From contig NZ_JAOEJU010000016.1 of assembly GCF_025447595.1 (NCBI RefSeq), positions 87,244-151,243 of the forward strand: 64,000 nt of DNA, read 5' to 3'. The DNA comes from Pseudomonas koreensis. Lineage in GTDB: Bacteria; Pseudomonadota; Gammaproteobacteria; Pseudomonadales; Pseudomonadaceae. Positions 16,759-26,088 of this stretch are shown piece by piece. The first letter of the stretch is position 1. The number at the start of each line of letters is the position of its first letter. The notes beneath the pieces were generated by a model. It had not been told where the DNA came from. It saw only the letters and a list, made by a program, of their open reading frames with translations, and searched no databases. The position numbers and the translations under genes were made by a program.

Positions 16759-16944
16759 ATGGCAACCCGCCAAACCTACACCGTGCTCGTTCCATTCCCC
16801 ACCGGGGGTGGTCACTGGTCGAGCGTCGGCCAGGAACTCGATCTGCTCGATGTCGAGGCCAGTGCCCTGCACAGCGCCGGTCGACTGGAGCTGAAAACAC
16901 CTACCACCAAGGCCGTGAAGGCCGCTGCCAAGAAGGCTGACTGA
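16759..16944 (+). CDS. Small conserved-position protein before the sheath gene
   Basis: A 61-aa protein starting at ATG 16759 (GGAGA 8 nt upstream). It has a short beta-like part (TYTVLVPFPTGGGHW) and a Lys/Ala-rich C-terminus (KAVKAAAKKAD). No family recognised. It ends 2 nt before the sheath gene, a position comparable to the DUF2635 gene before the module-2 sheath, so it may be a functional counterpart; that is a guess. Confidence 0.6.
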   Translation: MATRQTYTVLVPFPTGGGHWSSVGQELDLLDVEASALHSAGRLELKTPTTKAVKAAAKKAD

Positions 16945-16946
16945 CT

Positions 16947-18113
16947 ATGGCTGAGGTTCTGAACTTCGAGCACAACGGCATTACCGTCAATGCCACCGAA
17001 TCCCCCGAGGCCATGGGTGGCCTGGGCGACAACGTCATCGGTCTGGTCGGCACCGCGCCGAAGGCCGATCCGCTGATTCCGCGCAACGCACCGTTTCGCA
17101 TCAACAGCTTCACCACCCACGCGCTGCTCGATCCGACCGGCTCGGAAGAGGGCACCCTGTACCACGCCGTTTACCAGATCCTCAAAGTGGTGAAGGTGCC
17201 GGTGTATGTGGTGATCGTCGAGGCGGGCGCGACCCCGGCCGACACCGTCAACGCAGTCATCGGCGGTGTTGAGCCAGCCACCGGTCGCAAGCTCGGTCTG
17301 GCGGCACTGGGCAGCGTCCCGGAAGACCTGACCATCATCGGCGCGCCGGGCTTCACCGGCACTAAAGCGGTGGCCAGCGAGTTCGCCTCGTTCGGCAAGC
17401 GCATCAAGGCCCGTGTGGTGCTGGACGGCAAGGACGCTTCGGTCGCTGACCAAGTGACTTACAGCCAGGAGCTGGGCGGTGCGGATCTGGGTTTCGACCG
17501 TTGCCTGGTGGTGCACAACATGCCGGCCGTGTACTCGAAAGCCGCGAAGAAAAACGTGTTCCTCGCGCCATCCAGCCTGGCGATCGCCGCGCTGGCCAAG
17601 GTCAAGCAGTGGGAAAGCCCGGGCAACCAGGTGACCTACGCCGAAGACGTGTCGCGGGTCGTTGAATACAACATCCTCGACACCTCCACCGAAGGCGATC
17701 TGCTGAACCGCTACGGCGTCAGCTACTACGCCCGCACCATCCTTGGCGGCTTCTCGCTGCTGGGCAACCGCTCGATCACCGGCAAGTTCATCAGCTACGT
17801 CGGTCTCGAAGACGCCATCAGCCGCAAGCTGGTGAAAGCCGGCCAGAAGGCCATGGCGAAGAACCTGACCAAGTCGTTCATGGATCAGGAAGTCAAACGC
17901 ATCAACGACTGGCTGCAAACCCTGGTTGCCGACGAAACCATTCCCGGCGGCAGCGTGTATCTGCACCCGGAACTCAACAGCGTCGAGAAGTACAAGAACG
18001 GCACCTGGTACGTGGTCATCGACTACGGCCGCTACGCGCCGAACGAACACATGGTTTATCAACTCAACGCCCGCGATGAAATCATCGAGCAGTTCTTGGA
18101 GGACGTTCTCTAA
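16947..18113 (+). CDS. Contractile tail sheath protein, P2 FI family
   Basis: A 388-aa major sheath subunit of module 1. It has the P2-type sheath N-terminus (MAEVLNFEHNGITVNATES) and the C-terminal domain with WYVVIDYGRYAPNEHMVYQL that links neighbouring subunits. Contraction drives the tube through the target envelope. The TAA shares a base with the tube ATG. Confidence 0.93.
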   Translation: MAEVLNFEHNGITVNATESPEAMGGLGDNVIGLVGTAPKADPLIPRNAPFRINSFTTHALLDPTGSEEGTLYHAVYQILKVVKVPVYVVIVEAGATPADTVNAVIGGVEPATGRKLGLAALGSVPEDLTIIGAPGFTGTKAVASEFASFGKRIKARVVLDGKDASVADQVTYSQELGGADLGFDRCLVVHNMPAVYSKAAKKNVFLAPSSLAIAALAKVKQWESPGNQVTYAEDVSRVVEYNILDTSTEGDLLNRYGVSYYARTILGGFSLLGNRSITGKFISYVGLEDAISRKLVKAGQKAMAKNLTKSFMDQEVKRINDWLQTLVADETIPGGSVYLHPELNSVEKYKNGTWYVVIDYGRYAPNEHMVYQLNARDEIIEQFLEDVL

Positions 18114-18619
18114 TGTTTACCAACCGCGTAAGACAGGCCATCGCGGCCACCCTGCAAGGCCTGCCGCTGTCGGCGACCGTGGAAGAGTTCACTCCGCCGA
18201 AAATCGAATTCGATGTGGAAGAGATGCGTGGCGGCCGTTTCATCGTCGAAGAAATGGCCAAGGGCGGCAAAGCGCTCAATGCCAAGTTGACCCTGCAAGG
18301 CATGGGCACCGAAGTCATGCTCGCATTGGGTGTGAAGTTGGGCGACGACATCCTGCTGAATGTGCGTGAAGGCGGTCAGGATCAGGATGGCAACACCTGG
18401 TTCACCTACCACACCGTCGGCGGCAAGCTGAAGTCCCTGGAGGAAACCGCGGTGAAGATGGGTGAAAAGCCCAAGACCAACCTGGAACTCTCCTGCCGCA
18501 CTTACAACCGCCTGGAAAACGGCGTGCCGGTGATCGACATCGACGTGCGCACCCAGAAGTTCGTGCTCAACGGCGTCGACATCCTCGGTGATGCGCGTCG
18601 TGCGGTGCTGATGCCGTAA
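18113..18619 (+). CDS. Tail tube protein, P2 FII family
   Basis: A 168-aa major tube subunit. FII features: an N-terminal TNRVRQAIAATLQGLPLSA arm and the KLTLQGMGTEVMLALGVK core. Coupled to the sheath gene by TAATG. A REPIN separates it from the E gene. Confidence 0.93.
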   Translation: MFTNRVRQAIAATLQGLPLSATVEEFTPPKIEFDVEEMRGGRFIVEEMAKGGKALNAKLTLQGMGTEVMLALGVKLGDDILLNVREGGQDQDGNTWFTYHTVGGKLKSLEETAVKMGEKPKTNLELSCRTYNRLENGVPVIDIDVRTQKFVLNGVDILGDARRAVLMP

Positions 18620-18648
18620 GCCTCGGCAAAGGCAATCACAAAACTCCT

Positions 18649-18736
18649 GTGGGAGCGAGCTTGCTCGCGAAAGCGATCTAATGTTCAACATTGATGTTGA
18701 CGGACCCGACGCCTTCGCGAGCAAGCTCGCTCCCAC
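18649..18736. repeat. REPIN inside tailocin module 1
   Basis: Two inverted REP copies (GTGGGAGCGAGCTTGCTCGC and its complement) enclose about 45 nt. It lies in the 151-nt gap between the tube and E genes. Confidence 0.92.
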
Positions 18737-18770
18737 AGAGGATCTAAACGAATCACCAAGGAATTCATAC

Positions 18771-19352
18771 ATGTCGTGGATGCCACCCAAGCATGACCTG
18801 TTGTCGCCGATCACCGGTGACGACGGCTCGCAGATCGAATCGATCCAGCTCAAGCCGCTGTTCTACGCCGCCCAGAAAGAAGCGCTGGAACGCGCAGGCG
18901 ACGATGAAGACGACCAGTTCTTCGAACTGGCGCTGCTGGCCACCGGCTTGTCGGTCAAGGAACTCGACCAGCTCAAGCGCCCGGACTACGTGACCATCGC
19001 GCAGTACGTGCACGAGTTCTCGACCCGTCCGGCGTCGTACTTTCTCGACCAGGTCGAAGACGCGGAACAGTCCGACGATCCCGACCAGGTGCAACTGCTG
19101 TTGCCGCTCGCCGTCACCGGCCGCACTGTGACTTCGCTGAGCCTGGAAATGCCGGCGCTGCGTGCTACCAAAGTGATGAAGAAACTGAAAACGGCCAAGG
19201 AACGCGCCGAGTTCATCACCGCCCATTGCACCGGCCTGATGATCCCCGATCTGGCCCTGTTGAGCGTGCCGGACTGGACGCAATTGCAGGTGCGCATCGA
19301 CGATTTTTTAAACCAGCCGGCGGCCTTCTTTCAGAACGCGACATCGAAGTAA
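18771..19352 (+). CDS. Tail assembly chaperone, P2 gpE-like (frame 0 product)
   Basis: A 193-aa protein in the position of P2 gpE, the tape-measure chaperone. It is about twice the length of P2 E. Two related segments are visible: a first with LALLATGLSVKELDQLKRPD and a second with ITAHCTGLMIPDLALLSVPD, suggesting a duplicated domain. The start at ATG 18771 follows CAAGGA. Near its end, TTTTTTAAAC at 19304-19313 allows -1 slippage into the E' frame. Confidence 0.8.
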   Translation: MSWMPPKHDLLSPITGDDGSQIESIQLKPLFYAAQKEALERAGDDEDDQFFELALLATGLSVKELDQLKRPDYVTIAQYVHEFSTRPASYFLDQVEDAEQSDDPDQVQLLLPLAVTGRTVTSLSLEMPALRATKVMKKLKTAKERAEFITAHCTGLMIPDLALLSVPDWTQLQVRIDDFLNQPAAFFQNATSK

Positions 19353-19474
19353 TCCTCGATATCGTGCCGCTCATTTACCCGGTAAGTGAGGCGGAAATTC
19401 TGGAGTGGGACGCCGAAAAGGCGTTGCGCCGCTACGACATAGCGATCACTCGCCTTGGCGTGAAACAGGAGTAG
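18771..19474 (+). CDS. E+E' tail assembly chaperone via -1 frameshift
   Basis: Slippery sequences T TTT TTA (19304-19310) and T TTA AAC (19307-19313) are both in frame 0. A -1 shift there reads into an open frame that stops at 19474 and adds KPAGGLLSERDIEVILDIVP and a further 30-odd residues ending LGVKQE. The extension has the size and pattern of P2 GpE (DIV...YP.SE.E...W). The E/E+E' programmed shift is established for P2 and many tailed phages. Slippage was not measured here. Confidence 0.75.
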
Positions 19475-19480
19475 AGCGGC

Positions 19481-21733
19481 ATGGCAGAGAGCAAATTTGC
19501 GCTCACATACGCCAATGTGAGTGGCGACGCAGCAACCGGGTCGGCGGTGGCCGATGGCTTTGGCAAACCGCTGCAGGACTTGAATCTGACTATGGCGCTG
19601 GCGAGTGCGGATATTCGCTTGCTGACCCAGGAACAGATCAAGCTGCGGGAGCTGCTGGTCAGCCAGCAGTCGTTGTTCAAGGTCGTCACGGTGTCGCCAG
19701 CCGCCAATAGTGAGCCGAAGTCAAAACTCAAGGCGGAAATCGAGCAGCGTCCGCCACCGAAAAGACTGCAATCAGCCATGGCCAACGAGACGGCGCTGGT
19801 TGAATTGAATCAGGTGCTGCACCTGAGCACGAAATCGCTTCAGGCTCTTTCGGAAAAGAACCTGGAAATCACCAGTGATAAACGGGTTGCCCCCAGCGGG
19901 GCTACCGGCGCGGATCTGTTGCAAGTGCAACTCGCCGGGCTGCGGTCCGGCATCAGTGATGGTCTGAAGGGCGAGCAGAAAACAGAGGCGTTACAGGATT
20001 TCTCCCGTGATGCCGCCATCAATGCCTCGGCCTTCAAGATCGATGTCAAGGCGGCTGGCGAAATGTTGTCGGGCTGGCGCACCACACTGAAGCTTGATCG
20101 GGTGCAGAGCCAGGATCTGGCAGACGCGACCAACTACCTTGGCAACAGTGGCCTGAACGTCAAAGCCGCCGACATCGGCTCTGTCGTTCAAAGCGCTGGT
20201 GAGGGCGCCAAGGCGGCAGGGATGACACCCGAGCAAGTGGCTGCACTTGCGGCGGCGTTCCTCAACAGCGGCGCCAGCAATACAGATGCCGGAGCGGCGC
20301 TGAAGAATTTCACGACGGTTCTGGGCAAAGGAGAGTCCGCGTCATCGGCGCAGCGTTCGGCCTGGGCCGACATAGGTCTGAACCCGGAGTCGCTCGCGCA
20401 CGGGATGAGTGGCGATGCACCCGAAACGATCAAGCTGGTTCTGGAGCAACTCAAGAAGCAACCTGAAGAGAAACAGGCTTCGCTGACTAAAACGCTGTTT
20501 GGCAACAATGATGCAATCCTCGAGTTGTTGAAGAAGCCTGAAGATGTTCAAACGGCGTTCAAGCTGGTTTCTGACAAGTCCGTATATGCAACATCCAGAC
20601 GCGGTGAAGATGCAGGCTCGGCGGCAGAAACCGCTGCGACTTATGGCAATACATCGCAGGGACGCTGGAATGCGCTGGATGCGAGTCTCAACCGGCTGTC
20701 CACAGCAGTCGGCAATGCATTGGCCCCGGTGACAGACGGCATTGCCATCGGGCTTACTGCGGTGGTCAATGGACTGAGCGCAGCGGCCGAAACCTTCCCG
20801 TTCATCACCGCAGCACTGACATTGCTTGGTGTGGCTGCCACGCCGTTCGTGGCGGGCGCTCTGAAAACCGGCGTGTCTGCCGTGCTTGATGCGGTCTCCA
20901 CGAGACTTCTGCGCCTGGCCGCGGCACGTTTACCGTCTGAAGTCGGCGATATGATCACCGGTGACGATGACAACGGTGGCGGTCGCAAAAAGAAACGACC
21001 GGCTCGCAAGTCGGGTCAGGGCAAGCAGGCCAAAGCCTCTGCGAAAGGTGCCCGGCCCCGTACGCCCGCTGTTCGTCAAAGCCTGGGCAGTCGACTGCGC
21101 GGTGCAGCGATGAAGGTCATGCCTTCGATCAAACGTGCGTCTGCCAGGGTCTTGCCTGCGATGCGGAGCGCCGGAGCCAAGGTCATGCCTGCGGTGCGGA
21201 GCTTCGGAGCCAGGATCATGCCGATGCTGTCCCGGATGGCACCTTTGGTGGGTAGGGTCGCTGCCCCGTTAGTGGTGGCGCACGCCGCTTACACAGGCCT
21301 GAAAGGCCTGCGTGAAGGTGATGAAAAAGCGGTGGGAAGCGCAAAAGCCGAGCTGACAGGGGCAGCCATTGGCGCTGTGATCGGCGGGGTTGTTTTTCCA
21401 GGTGTCGGCATAGGCATCGGGAGTGCCTTGGGTGGATTGGCGGGCTCATTGATAGGAGACGCACTCGCAGACCCGCCCGCCGACAAACTCGCTGCGCCGG
21501 GAGATGTCGCGAAAAACCTGGTCAACGCTCCCACCCAAAGTCAAAACCAGCAAGTGACCTTCTCCCCACTGATCCAGGTCACCTGCCCGGCACCGGACAC
21601 TGCCGAGCAAATTCGCACGATCATCGGGCAGCAACTGAGCGGGCAGTTCCACGGCCAGTTCCTGCCGCTGTTGACCAACAACCCGCTCGCCACCCGCCGT
21701 GACGCAGCCCTGACCGATGGAGTGGCCCAATGA
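19481..21733 (+). CDS. Tape measure protein of module 1 (P2 gpT-like)
   Basis: A 750-aa protein that sets tail length and fills the tube. It has a TP901-type tape-measure core (TPEQVAALAAAFLNSGASN; TLFGNNDAILELLKKPED), a hydrophobic segment (FPFITAALTLLGVAATPFV), and a very basic Lys/Arg-rich stretch at about residues 505-575. A Gly/Ala-rich hydrophobic segment (AIGAVIGGVVFPGVGIGIGS) follows near the C-terminus. It starts 6 nt after E' and overlaps gpU by 4 nt. Confidence 0.9.
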   Translation: MAESKFALTYANVSGDAATGSAVADGFGKPLQDLNLTMALASADIRLLTQEQIKLRELLVSQQSLFKVVTVSPAANSEPKSKLKAEIEQRPPPKRLQSAMANETALVELNQVLHLSTKSLQALSEKNLEITSDKRVAPSGATGADLLQVQLAGLRSGISDGLKGEQKTEALQDFSRDAAINASAFKIDVKAAGEMLSGWRTTLKLDRVQSQDLADATNYLGNSGLNVKAADIGSVVQSAGEGAKAAGMTPEQVAALAAAFLNSGASNTDAGAALKNFTTVLGKGESASSAQRSAWADIGLNPESLAHGMSGDAPETIKLVLEQLKKQPEEKQASLTKTLFGNNDAILELLKKPEDVQTAFKLVSDKSVYATSRRGEDAGSAAETAATYGNTSQGRWNALDASLNRLSTAVGNALAPVTDGIAIGLTAVVNGLSAAAETFPFITAALTLLGVAATPFVAGALKTGVSAVLDAVSTRLLRLAAARLPSEVGDMITGDDDNGGGRKKKRPARKSGQGKQAKASAKGARPRTPAVRQSLGSRLRGAAMKVMPSIKRASARVLPAMRSAGAKVMPAVRSFGARIMPMLSRMAPLVGRVAAPLVVAHAAYTGLKGLREGDEKAVGSAKAELTGAAIGAVIGGVVFPGVGIGIGSALGGLAGSLIGDALADPPADKLAAPGDVAKNLVNAPTQSQNQQVTFSPLIQVTCPAPDTAEQIRTIIGQQLSGQFHGQFLPLLTNNPLATRRDAALTDGVAQ

Positions 21734-22113
21734 AACAACAAATGGCACTGGGCAGTTTCATCTTTGGCCTGTCTCGGGATTTTGCGTACAGCACGCTGGC
21801 GCGCAAATCCGAGGGTGGCTGGACTGATCTGCAGATTCTCAACAGCAAACCCAGATCCCATCAGACAGGACAGAAGCCTGAAACCCTGACCATCACCGGC
21901 ACGTCGATGTACGCCGTAGCGATGGAGCGGCTCGATGAGCTACGTGCGCTGCAAGCGTTGAGAGTACCGCTGCCGTTGATTGACGGCATTGGCCGCAACT
22001 GGGGTTTGTGGCGAATCAACAGCATCGACGAAAACCAGAGCGAGGTCATCGATGACGGCACCGCGATGGTGATCAAGTGGGTCATCGGATTGTCGGAGTT
22101 CAACAATGCGTAA
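21730..22113 (+). CDS. Tail completion protein, P2 gpU family
   Basis: A 127-aa tail-completion protein. gpU features: MALGSFIFGLSRDFAYSTLA and the DGIGRNWGLWRINSI segment. It overlaps the tape measure by 4 nt and gpX by 8 nt. Confidence 0.9.
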   Translation: MKQQMALGSFIFGLSRDFAYSTLARKSEGGWTDLQILNSKPRSHQTGQKPETLTITGTSMYAVAMERLDELRALQALRVPLPLIDGIGRNWGLWRINSIDENQSEVIDDGTAMVIKWVIGLSEFNNA

Positions 22114-22318
22114 GGTACGAAGCGTGGCCGGCGATTCGGTGAATCTGTTGCTCTACCGCGAAACCGGGCGCAGCGATGACAGCGCCGAAGAAGCTCTCTG
22201 GACACTCAACCCGACCCTGGCCGAACACGGTCCGATCCTGCCGGCAGGTGTCTGGGTGACACTGCCGGAACTCGATAGCAAACCGGCCGCGATCAAACCG
22301 GTTCTGGCCTGGGATTAA
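22106..22318 (+). CDS. Tail protein X (LysM-like), P2 gpX family
   Basis: A 70-aa tail protein X with a LysM-like fold: SVNLLLYRETGRSDDSAEEA, then LNPTLAEHGPILPAGVWVTLP. It links hub and tube in P2-like baseplates. Order U-X-D is conserved with R-pyocins. Confidence 0.9.
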   Translation: MRKVRSVAGDSVNLLLYRETGRSDDSAEEALWTLNPTLAEHGPILPAGVWVTLPELDSKPAAIKPVLAWD

Positions 22319-22327
22319 GGAGGCTGC

Positions 22328-23356
22328 ATGGCACAGGGATTTACGCCGGCGATCGAAATCTACGGCGCCAACAAGGACCTGCTAAACCAGCGGCTGATCA
22401 GTTGGGAGCACATCGATGCCGCCGGGATGGAGTCCGACCAACTGACGCTGGTGCTCGACCTGGAAGGCCTTGATGGCTTGCCGACCCTGGGCGGAGTCAT
22501 CGGTCTGCGGGTGGGGTATCTGGAGACCGGGCTGGTCGAAAAGGGCCAGTTCAAGGTCACTCGACTGACACCGACGCTGTTCCCGCTGCGCCTGACGCTG
22601 GTCGCGACCGCCGCGCCATTCAGCGGCAAGGACGAAACCGGATTCAAGGAACGGCGCACGGCCAGTCATGGCCCTACAACCCTTGGCGGACTGTTTCGCG
22701 AGCTGGTCTCGAGACACGGATTCTCGCCGCGCGTGGATCCCGAGCTTGCGCTGATCAGGATCGCTCATGTCGACCAGTCGAACGAAACCGACATGGGCTT
22801 CATCACACGCCTGGCGAAAAAGTACGACGCGGTGGCCAAACCGTTCAACGACCTCTACGTACTGGCGAAACCGGCGCAACTGAAAAACCTGTCGGGCCAG
22901 GTGATACCCAACGTCAGGCTGTCGGTGACCCACAACAATCGGCCGGGCGATCACGCCTTCATCAGCGCCACGCTGGAAGAGACCGCCCGCACCCAGAATC
23001 AGGGTTGCAAAGTCTGTTGTTGGGACGCCAATGCCGGCAAGCAGGTGGAGGTGAAAACCGGCTCGGCGCCCTACAAGGTCATTCGCCAGAAACAGGCCAG
23101 TGTGGAAGAAGCCAAAGCCATCGGTGAAGCCGAAGTGCGCAAGATGCTGCGCGAGAAATACACGCTGAAAGTCACCTGTCCGGGTGATCCGCTATTGGTT
23201 GCCGAAGGCCTGCTGGTGCTCGATGACACTTGGCCGGACTTCATGCGCGGTCGCTGGTCGATCGAAAAGGTCACTGCCAGCGGCAAGCCCGAAGAAAGCT
23301 ATCGCTGCCTGATCGAAGCCAACGGCCGGGATCCCGAGGCAAAAGCCAAGGACTGA
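22328..23356 (+). CDS. Baseplate hub protein, P2 gpD family
   Basis: A 342-aa 'late control D' protein, in fact the baseplate hub related to T4 gp27 and the VgrG N-terminus. Signatures: TPAIEIYGANKDLLNQRLIS, LVSRHGFSPRVDPELA and the DQSNETDMGFITRLAKKYDA hub motif. AAGGAGG lies 4 nt before the ATG. It is the last gene of module 1; unlike P. aeruginosa, no endolysin follows, and module 2 begins 61 nt later. Confidence 0.92.
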   Translation: MAQGFTPAIEIYGANKDLLNQRLISWEHIDAAGMESDQLTLVLDLEGLDGLPTLGGVIGLRVGYLETGLVEKGQFKVTRLTPTLFPLRLTLVATAAPFSGKDETGFKERRTASHGPTTLGGLFRELVSRHGFSPRVDPELALIRIAHVDQSNETDMGFITRLAKKYDAVAKPFNDLYVLAKPAQLKNLSGQVIPNVRLSVTHNNRPGDHAFISATLEETARTQNQGCKVCCWDANAGKQVEVKTGSAPYKVIRQKQASVEEAKAIGEAEVRKMLREKYTLKVTCPGDPLLVAEGLLVLDDTWPDFMRGRWSIEKVTASGKPEESYRCLIEANGRDPEAKAKD

Positions 23357-23417
23357 TCCCCCGGTCTCATCGCCACACGCATCACTGTGGCCACTCACAC
23401 CTCCTGGAACGCTCCCC

Positions 23418-24002
23418 ATGAAGATCTCCCCGATCCTCACGCAGCTGCGTGCGCAATGCCCAAGCCTTGCCGGCCATATCGCGACAGGTGTCGACCTGGC
23501 GCTGCTGCAAGGCGACCCGAATCTGCCGATGCCCTCGGCCCATGTTTTACCGCTGGCCGACGTGGCCAGCGTCAGCACCGCACAGAACTCCGCCAGCCAA
23601 CCGATCCGCGACCGCTTCGAAATCATCCTGGCACTGGATGCCACGGACGCCACAAAAGCGCTGGATCTGTTGCACGACCTGCGCGCCGAACTGTGGCGTG
23701 CGCTGGTGGGTTTCAAACCCGATTCCAACTACAGCGCCATCGTTTATGACGGCGGCGAAACGGTCTCGATCAATAGCAGCCGCGCGTTCTACCGGCTGCG
23801 CTTTTTTGCCGAGTTCCAGCTGGGCCGCAATCTGCCAAGTCAGCCTGCGGAGAGTTGGCACGAACGCGAACTGGACGGTTTGTCGTCCTTTACCGGGGCC
23901 ACCGTGCGGGTCGATGCGATCGACCCGGCCGACCCCAACCTGAAACGCCCGGGCCCTGACGGGCGCGTGGAAATGACTTTCTCTGGAGACGTAACCCCAT
24001 GA
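23418..24002 (+). CDS. Mu-like tail terminator protein (gp37-type)
   Basis: A 194-aa first gene of the Mu/SfV-like module. It has MKISPILTQLRAQCPSLAGH, the FEIILALDATDATKALDLLH region and a PGPDGRVEMTFSGDV end, fitting the tail-terminator/minor-tail proteins upstream of DUF2635 and the gpL sheath. Overlaps the next gene by 4 nt (ATGA). Confidence 0.7.
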   Translation: MKISPILTQLRAQCPSLAGHIATGVDLALLQGDPNLPMPSAHVLPLADVASVSTAQNSASQPIRDRFEIILALDATDATKALDLLHDLRAELWRALVGFKPDSNYSAIVYDGGETVSINSSRAFYRLRFFAEFQLGRNLPSQPAESWHERELDGLSSFTGATVRVDAIDPADPNLKRPGPDGRVEMTFSGDVTP

Positions 24003-24178
24003 GCAACCGCATCACCGTAGTGCCGGCCGCCGGCCGTGCCGTGCCGGACCCGGAAGCAGGCGACCTGCTGCCACTGGAAGGCCGTGAAGTGCTGGACAGC
24101 GCCTGGTGGCGCCGGCGTCTGGCCGACGGCGATATCACCCTCAAAACCGCAACAGCTAAACAAAAGGGAGCCAAATAA
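23999..24178 (+). CDS. DUF2635 protein (Mu gp38-like)
   Basis: A 59-aa protein. The sequence ITVVPAAGRAVPDPEAGDLL with LDSAWWRRRLADGDI fits DUF2635, always found before Mu-type sheath genes. Overlaps its upstream neighbour by 4 nt and the sheath ATG by 1 nt. Exact function unknown. Confidence 0.85.
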   Translation: MSNRITVVPAAGRAVPDPEAGDLLPLEGREVLDSAWWRRRLADGDITLKTATAKQKGAK

Positions 24179-25674
24179 TGGCGATCGGATTCAGCAACAT
24201 TCCTGCGGACATTCGTGTACCGCTGTTCTATGCCGAAATGGACAACTCGGCCGCCAATAGCGCGTCCTCGTCCATGCGCCGCCTGATTGTGGCGCAGGTC
24301 AACGACAACATCGCCCCGAGCGAAGTCGGCAAACTGGTGCTGGTCTCCAGCGTGGCACTGGCCAAGAGCATTGGCGGCCAGGGCTCGATGCTGGCCTCGA
24401 TGTACGAGACCTTCCGCAAGGCCGACCCGATCGGTGAGATCTGGTGCCTGCCGCTGCACAACGCCACCGGCGCCATTGCCAAGGGCGTGCTGACCCTGAC
24501 CGGCACCGCGACCCAGGCGGGCGTGCTCAACCTGTATGTCGGCGGCGTCCGCGTTCAGGCTACTGTGGTCAACGGTGCCACCGCTGCCCAGGCGGCTACC
24601 GCCCTGGCACAGAAAATCAACGCCACCGCCGATCTGCCGGTGAGCGCTGCGGCCGCCGAAGGCGTCGTCACTCTGAACGCCAAATGGACCGGCGAGAGCG
24701 GCAACGACATCAGCCTGCAATTCAATCGTCTGGGCAAGAGCAACGGCGAAGAAACCCCGGCCGGCCTGACCACCGCGATCACCGCCATGACCGGCGGCGT
24801 CGGTGTACCTGACCAGGTTGAAGCGGTTGCTGCACTGGGCGACGAGCCGTTCGAATTCATCGCGCTGCCATGGTCCGATCTGCCCACCCTCAACACCTGG
24901 CAAGCGGTGATGGACGACAGCACCGGTCGCTGGTCGTGGGCCAAGCAACTGTTCGGTCACGTCTACAGCGCCAAGCGCGGCACTGTCGGCACTCTGGTGG
25001 CAGCCGGTCAGGCACGCAACGACCAGCACATGACCATTCAGGCGCTGGAACCGGGCGTTCCACAACCGGTGTGGGTACAAGCCGCTGCACTGGCTGCGCG
25101 TACTTCGGTGTTCATCTCGGCCGACGCCAGCCGTCCGACCCAGAGCGGCAGCCTGCCAGGCGTCGATCCGGCCCCGGCGAGCGAGCGCTTCACCCTGACC
25201 GAGCGTCAGTCGCTGCTCAACTACGGCATCGCCACCGCGTACTACGAAGGCGGCTACGTGCGCATCCAGCGCTCGATTACCACCTACCAGAAGAACGCTT
25301 ACGGCCAGGCTGACAACTCGTACCTGGACAGCGAAACCATGCACCAGTCGGCGTTCATCGTGCGTCGTCTGCAAAGCGTGATCACCAGCAAGTACGGTCG
25401 CCACAAACTGGCTTCCGACGGCACCCGTTTCGGCGCCGGCCAGCCGATCGTCACCCCGGCGACCATTCGCGGCGAGCTGATCGCCCAGTACGCCAAGCTC
25501 GAACTCGAAGGCCACGTGGAAAACGCCGAGCTGTTCGCCGAGCACCTGATCGTCGAGCGCGACGTGCAGGACCCGAGCCGCGTGAACGTGCTGTTCCCGC
25601 CGGATTACATCAACGGTCTGCGCGTGTTCGCACTGCTCAACCAGTTCCGTCTGCAGTACGACGACGTCGCCTGA
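24178..25674 (+). CDS. Contractile tail sheath, Mu gpL family
   Basis: A 498-aa sheath of module 2, a separate family from the P2 FI sheath of module 1. Features: N-terminal IGFSNIPADIRVPLFYAEMD, a middle region with PFEFIALPWSDLPTLNTW, and a C-terminal VERDVQDPSRVNVLFPPDYI. A terminator hairpin separates it from the tube gene. Confidence 0.93.
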   Translation: MAIGFSNIPADIRVPLFYAEMDNSAANSASSSMRRLIVAQVNDNIAPSEVGKLVLVSSVALAKSIGGQGSMLASMYETFRKADPIGEIWCLPLHNATGAIAKGVLTLTGTATQAGVLNLYVGGVRVQATVVNGATAAQAATALAQKINATADLPVSAAAAEGVVTLNAKWTGESGNDISLQFNRLGKSNGEETPAGLTTAITAMTGGVGVPDQVEAVAALGDEPFEFIALPWSDLPTLNTWQAVMDDSTGRWSWAKQLFGHVYSAKRGTVGTLVAAGQARNDQHMTIQALEPGVPQPVWVQAAALAARTSVFISADASRPTQSGSLPGVDPAPASERFTLTERQSLLNYGIATAYYEGGYVRIQRSITTYQKNAYGQADNSYLDSETMHQSAFIVRRLQSVITSKYGRHKLASDGTRFGAGQPIVTPATIRGELIAQYAKLELEGHVENAELFAEHLIVERDVQDPSRVNVLFPPDYINGLRVFALLNQFRLQYDDVA

Positions 25675-25699
25675 TCGGCCCGTTTGACACTGTGATTCG

Positions 25700-25725
25700 G
25701 CCCACCTCGCGTGGGCTTTTTATTT
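25700..25725 (+). terminator. Intra-operon terminator between module-2 sheath and tube
   Basis: GCCCAC-CTCGC-GTGGGC followed by TTTTTATTT in the 66-nt gap. It could lower transcription of genes beyond the sheath. Confidence 0.75.
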
Positions 25726-25740
25726 GAAGGGAGTAACACC

Positions 25741-26088
25741 ATGGGTCAACTGATTGCAGGTACCTGCTACGTCAAGGTCGACGGCGCACAACTGACCATC
25801 AATGGCGGCTGCGAAGCCCCGCTGATGGCCGTCAAACGCGAAACCGTCGTGCCGGGTTTCTACAAGGAAACCGACATCGCGCCGTCGTTCAAAGTGACCG
25901 CGCTGCACACCGCCGACTTCCCGCTGAAGAAGCTGATCGAAGGCACCGACATCACCGTCACCTGCGAATTCAGCAACGGCAAAGTCTACGTACTGGCCGG
26001 TGCCTACCTGGTCGAAGAGCCAGTCTCCAAAGGCGATGACGCCACCATCGAACTGAAATTCGAAGGCATCAAGGGGACCTGGCAATGA
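25741..26088 (+). CDS. Tail tube protein, Mu gpM family
   Basis: A 115-aa tube subunit: GQLIAGTCYVKVDGAQLTIN and VTCEFSNGKVYVLAGAYLVE are typical. GAAGGGAG lies before ATG 25741. Overlaps gp41-like gene by 4 nt. Confidence 0.92.
   Translation: MGQLIAGTCYVKVDGAQLTINGGCEAPLMAVKRETVVPGFYKETDIAPSFKVTALHTADFPLKKLIEGTDITVTCEFSNGKVYVLAGAYLVEEPVSKGDDATIELKFEGIKGTWQ

Noticed and set aside
23890..25545. 551-codon frame antisense to the module-2 sheath
   Set aside because: Antisense shadow in GC-rich coding DNA; no start context and no recognisable domain.
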